A stretch of DNA of 64,000 nt from Megasphaera vaginalis (ex Bordigoni et al. 2020). Its GTDB lineage: Bacteria; Bacillota; Negativicutes; Veillonellales; Megasphaeraceae. The position numbers were made by a program, and so were the translations under genes. Positions 62,422-64,000 of this stretch are shown in pieces (position 1 is the first letter of the stretch; each line of letters opens with the position of its first letter). Where the stretch lies: NCBI RefSeq assembly GCF_900240295.1, contig NZ_OEQB01000004.1, positions 1-64,000 of the forward strand, given 5' to 3'. The notes beneath the pieces are model-generated. The model saw only the letters and a program-made list of their open reading frames with translations, searched no databases and was not told the origin of the DNA.

Positions 62422-63645
62422 ATGTATTGCGTACGAAACATCACAGATGATTTATATTGGGTCGGCGCCAATGACCATCGCACCCATTTATTCGAAAATA
62501 TCCATCCCATCCCCTTAGGTGTATCTTACAATGCCTATCTGCTGATGGATAAAAGCACCGTTCTCTTCGATACCGTCGACTGGTCCGTATGCCGGCAGTT
62601 GTTGGAAAATATCGAACATGTTCTGAACGGCCGCAATTTAGATTATTTAGTCATCAATCATATGGAACCGGATCACGGCGCCTCCATTGAAGAAATCATT
62701 TTGCGTTACCCGAAGGTAAAAATCATCAGCACGGAAAAATCCTTCATGATCATGCGTCAATTCGGTTTCTCCATTGATAATCAGGAGTTGATCCAAGTTA
62801 AAGAAGGCGACGTCCAATCGTTCGGCAAACACCAGGTAACGTTTGTAGAAGCCCCGATGGTACACTGGCCGGAAGCCATGATCACGCTTGATCTCACCAA
62901 CGGCGCATTGTTCTCGGCTGATGCATTCGGCTCCTTTATCGCCTTGGACGGCAAACTCTTTGCCGACGAAGTCAATTTCGACCGCGACTGGATTGACGAA
63001 GCGCGCCGTTATTATACGAATATTGTCGGCAAATACGGCCCCCACGTCCAGCATCTCCTGGGCAAAGCCGCTACGGTCCTGGATAAGATAAAAGTTATCT
63101 GCCCGCTCCACGGTCCCGTTTGGCGTCAGGATTTCGGTTATCTCCTCGATAAATATACGCATTGGAGCACCTATGAACCGGAAGAAAAAGGCGTCATGAT
63201 CGTTTATGCTTCCATGTACGGCAACACGGAAGCCGCGGCACAGGCTTTGGCCTCGGAATTGTGTCAAAAAGGGATGTCCAACGTTCACGTCTATGACGTT
63301 TCCACGACACACGTCTCCACGTTGATTTCCGAAACCTTCAAGTATTCCCACATCGTACTGGCCTCCGTCACTTACAATTTGGGCATCTATCCGGTCATGC
63401 TCGATTATCTGGAACACATGAAAGCCCTTAATTTGCAAAAACGGACTGTCGCCATCTTGGAAAACGGCTCTTGGGCCGTCAAATCCGGTGATTTGATGCA
63501 GCAATTCATTGACGACAATCTGAAAAACATGACCGTTCTCAACGAACGCATCTCCATGGCCTCGACGTTAAAGGCGGACAAGAAAATCGAAGTCGTTAAC
63601 ACGGCCCAGGCTATTATCGATTCCATGCAGGAAGCCGCACAATAA
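62422..63645 (+). CDS. flavodiiron protein (FprA-type A flavoprotein)
   Basis: A 407-residue protein with an N-terminal beta-lactamase-like diiron domain (ligand motif HMEPDHGA at about 79-84, then APMVHWPE and SADAFGS) and a C-terminal flavodoxin domain (about 255-400, YASMYGNTEAAAQALA). Such proteins reduce O2 to water or NO to N2O with electrons from rubredoxin. The rubredoxin domain is encoded in the gene just upstream. AAAGGAG precedes the ATG. A strong terminator follows about 75 bases after the stop. Confidence 0.94.
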   Translation: MYCVRNITDDLYWVGANDHRTHLFENIHPIPLGVSYNAYLLMDKSTVLFDTVDWSVCRQLLENIEHVLNGRNLDYLVINHMEPDHGASIEEIILRYPKVKIISTEKSFMIMRQFGFSIDNQELIQVKEGDVQSFGKHQVTFVEAPMVHWPEAMITLDLTNGALFSADAFGSFIALDGKLFADEVNFDRDWIDEARRYYTNIVGKYGPHVQHLLGKAATVLDKIKVICPLHGPVWRQDFGYLLDKYTHWSTYEPEEKGVMIVYASMYGNTEAAAQALASELCQKGMSNVHVYDVSTTHVSTLISETFKYSHIVLASVTYNLGIYPVMLDYLEHMKALNLQKRTVAILENGSWAVKSGDLMQQFIDDNLKNMTVLNERISMASTLKADKKIEVVNTAQAIIDSMQEAAQ

Positions 63646-63720
63646 AGGTCGAGCAAGACCCATTCATCCCCTAACAACGTGCAATTCCGGCAAAACGCGA
63701 TAGCCTCCATGTTAAATAAA

Positions 63721-63751
63721 GAGAGTCCCTGCCAATCGGCAGGGACTCTCT
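63721..63751. terminator. bidirectional terminator after the flavodiiron gene
   Basis: GAGAGTCCCTGCC pairs with GGCAGGGACTCTC around AATC. T-rich ends lie on both sides, so it can also end the minus-strand gene entering from the right edge. Confidence 0.88.
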
Positions 63752-63861
63752 TTGCATGGACAATCAGTTCAACCTGCGGCGCCGTACAAAAAGGCCCGCG
63801 AAAAGACGCCCGCTTTTCCATCGTCTGCAACGATGACAGCAGAACGCCGTCTCTGTTTTTC

Positions 63862-63999
63862 CTACTCTCTGCGGCCTGTGGAAACGCGATTAACGGCCTC
63901 AAAAAATATTGACGCCGTCAATCGGCGAATCTTTTTGTCGAAAAGTTCAGCCTTCACGCATTCTTTTAAAGCCGCGCCACGACCGTATGTAAAGACAGG
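63862..63999 (-). CDS. probable C-terminal end of a minus-strand gene (partial)
   Basis: On the minus strand an open frame enters at the right edge and runs about 45 codons to TAG at 63862-63864 (about FTYGRGAALKECVKAEL, later FFEAVNRVSTGRRE). The codon choice looks like that of other genes here, and the bidirectional terminator at 63721-63751 is where its transcript would end. Too little is present to name a family. Confidence 0.4.
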   Translation of the reverse strand, partial: PVFTYGRGAALKECVKAELFDKKIRRLTASIFFEAVNRVSTGRRE

Positions 64000-64000
64000 C

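Overview
The window looks like the chromosome of an anaerobic, fermentative member of the Negativicutes, most likely close to Megasphaera. This is inferred from gene content, not from a marker search: pyruvate:ferredoxin oxidoreductase, crotonase, butyryl-CoA dehydrogenase, a propionate-CoA-transferase-like enzyme, HydF, a four-subunit 2-oxoacid:ferredoxin oxidoreductase and a flavodiiron protein. Nearly every gene has a strong Shine-Dalgarno sequence, and base composition is moderate except for one AT-rich patch at 52.7-55.4 kb.

Layout. 0-0.35 kb: tandem rRNA-type promoters and leader for an rRNA operon running off the left edge. 0.36-7.3 kb: a small secreted protein, gyrA and the large single-chain purL, all on the minus strand. 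7.8-12.4 kb: brnQ, then an M20 amidohydrolase, a membrane transporter and an unknown protein. 12.5-20.1 kb: PFOR and PepD (minus) and an OPT oligopeptide transporter (plus). 20.2-27.3 kb: DUF488, enolase, a Crp/Fnr regulator with a DUF2249 gene behind a -41.5 palindrome, a PAP2 phosphatase, and glycerate kinase opposite a CdaR-type regulator.

26.6-40.5 kb is the most unusual region. It is a tightly packed minus-strand operon of 14 genes: a TM1266-type regulator, a NifH-like protein, two nitrogenase-component-1-like proteins, hypF-hypC-hypD-hypE, two more component-1-like proteins, a second NifH-like protein, a short Cys-rich component-1-like fragment, hydF and an Asp/Glu racemase-family gene. 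The window has no hypA, hypB, nifB, nifEN or hydrogenase structural gene. This mixes the [NiFe]-hydrogenase Fe(CN)2CO ligand pathway, an [FeFe]-hydrogenase scaffold and two nitrogenase-like reductases, and it is my candidate for an undescribed metallocofactor or reductase system.

40.6-49.4 kb: a zinc-ribbon membrane protein, bcd and crt (butyrate branch), a divergent HTH regulator, a CoA-transferase, and guanine deaminase with an NCS2 purine permease. 49.5-59.4 kb: an apparent 2-hydroxyacid/2-oxoacid catabolic locus (amino-acid permease, CoA-transferase A/B, FAD-linked 2-hydroxyacid dehydrogenase, MFS carrier, oxidoreductase subunits gamma-beta-alpha-delta), divergent from an IclR regulator with two near-identical operator-like sites between them. 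60.0-63.6 kb: an Rrf2 regulator, an acyl-CoA dehydrogenase fused to an ETF-alpha FAD domain and a rubredoxin, and a flavodiiron protein, plausibly an O2/NO-consuming electron chain. The right edge probably carries the last codons of another minus-strand gene.
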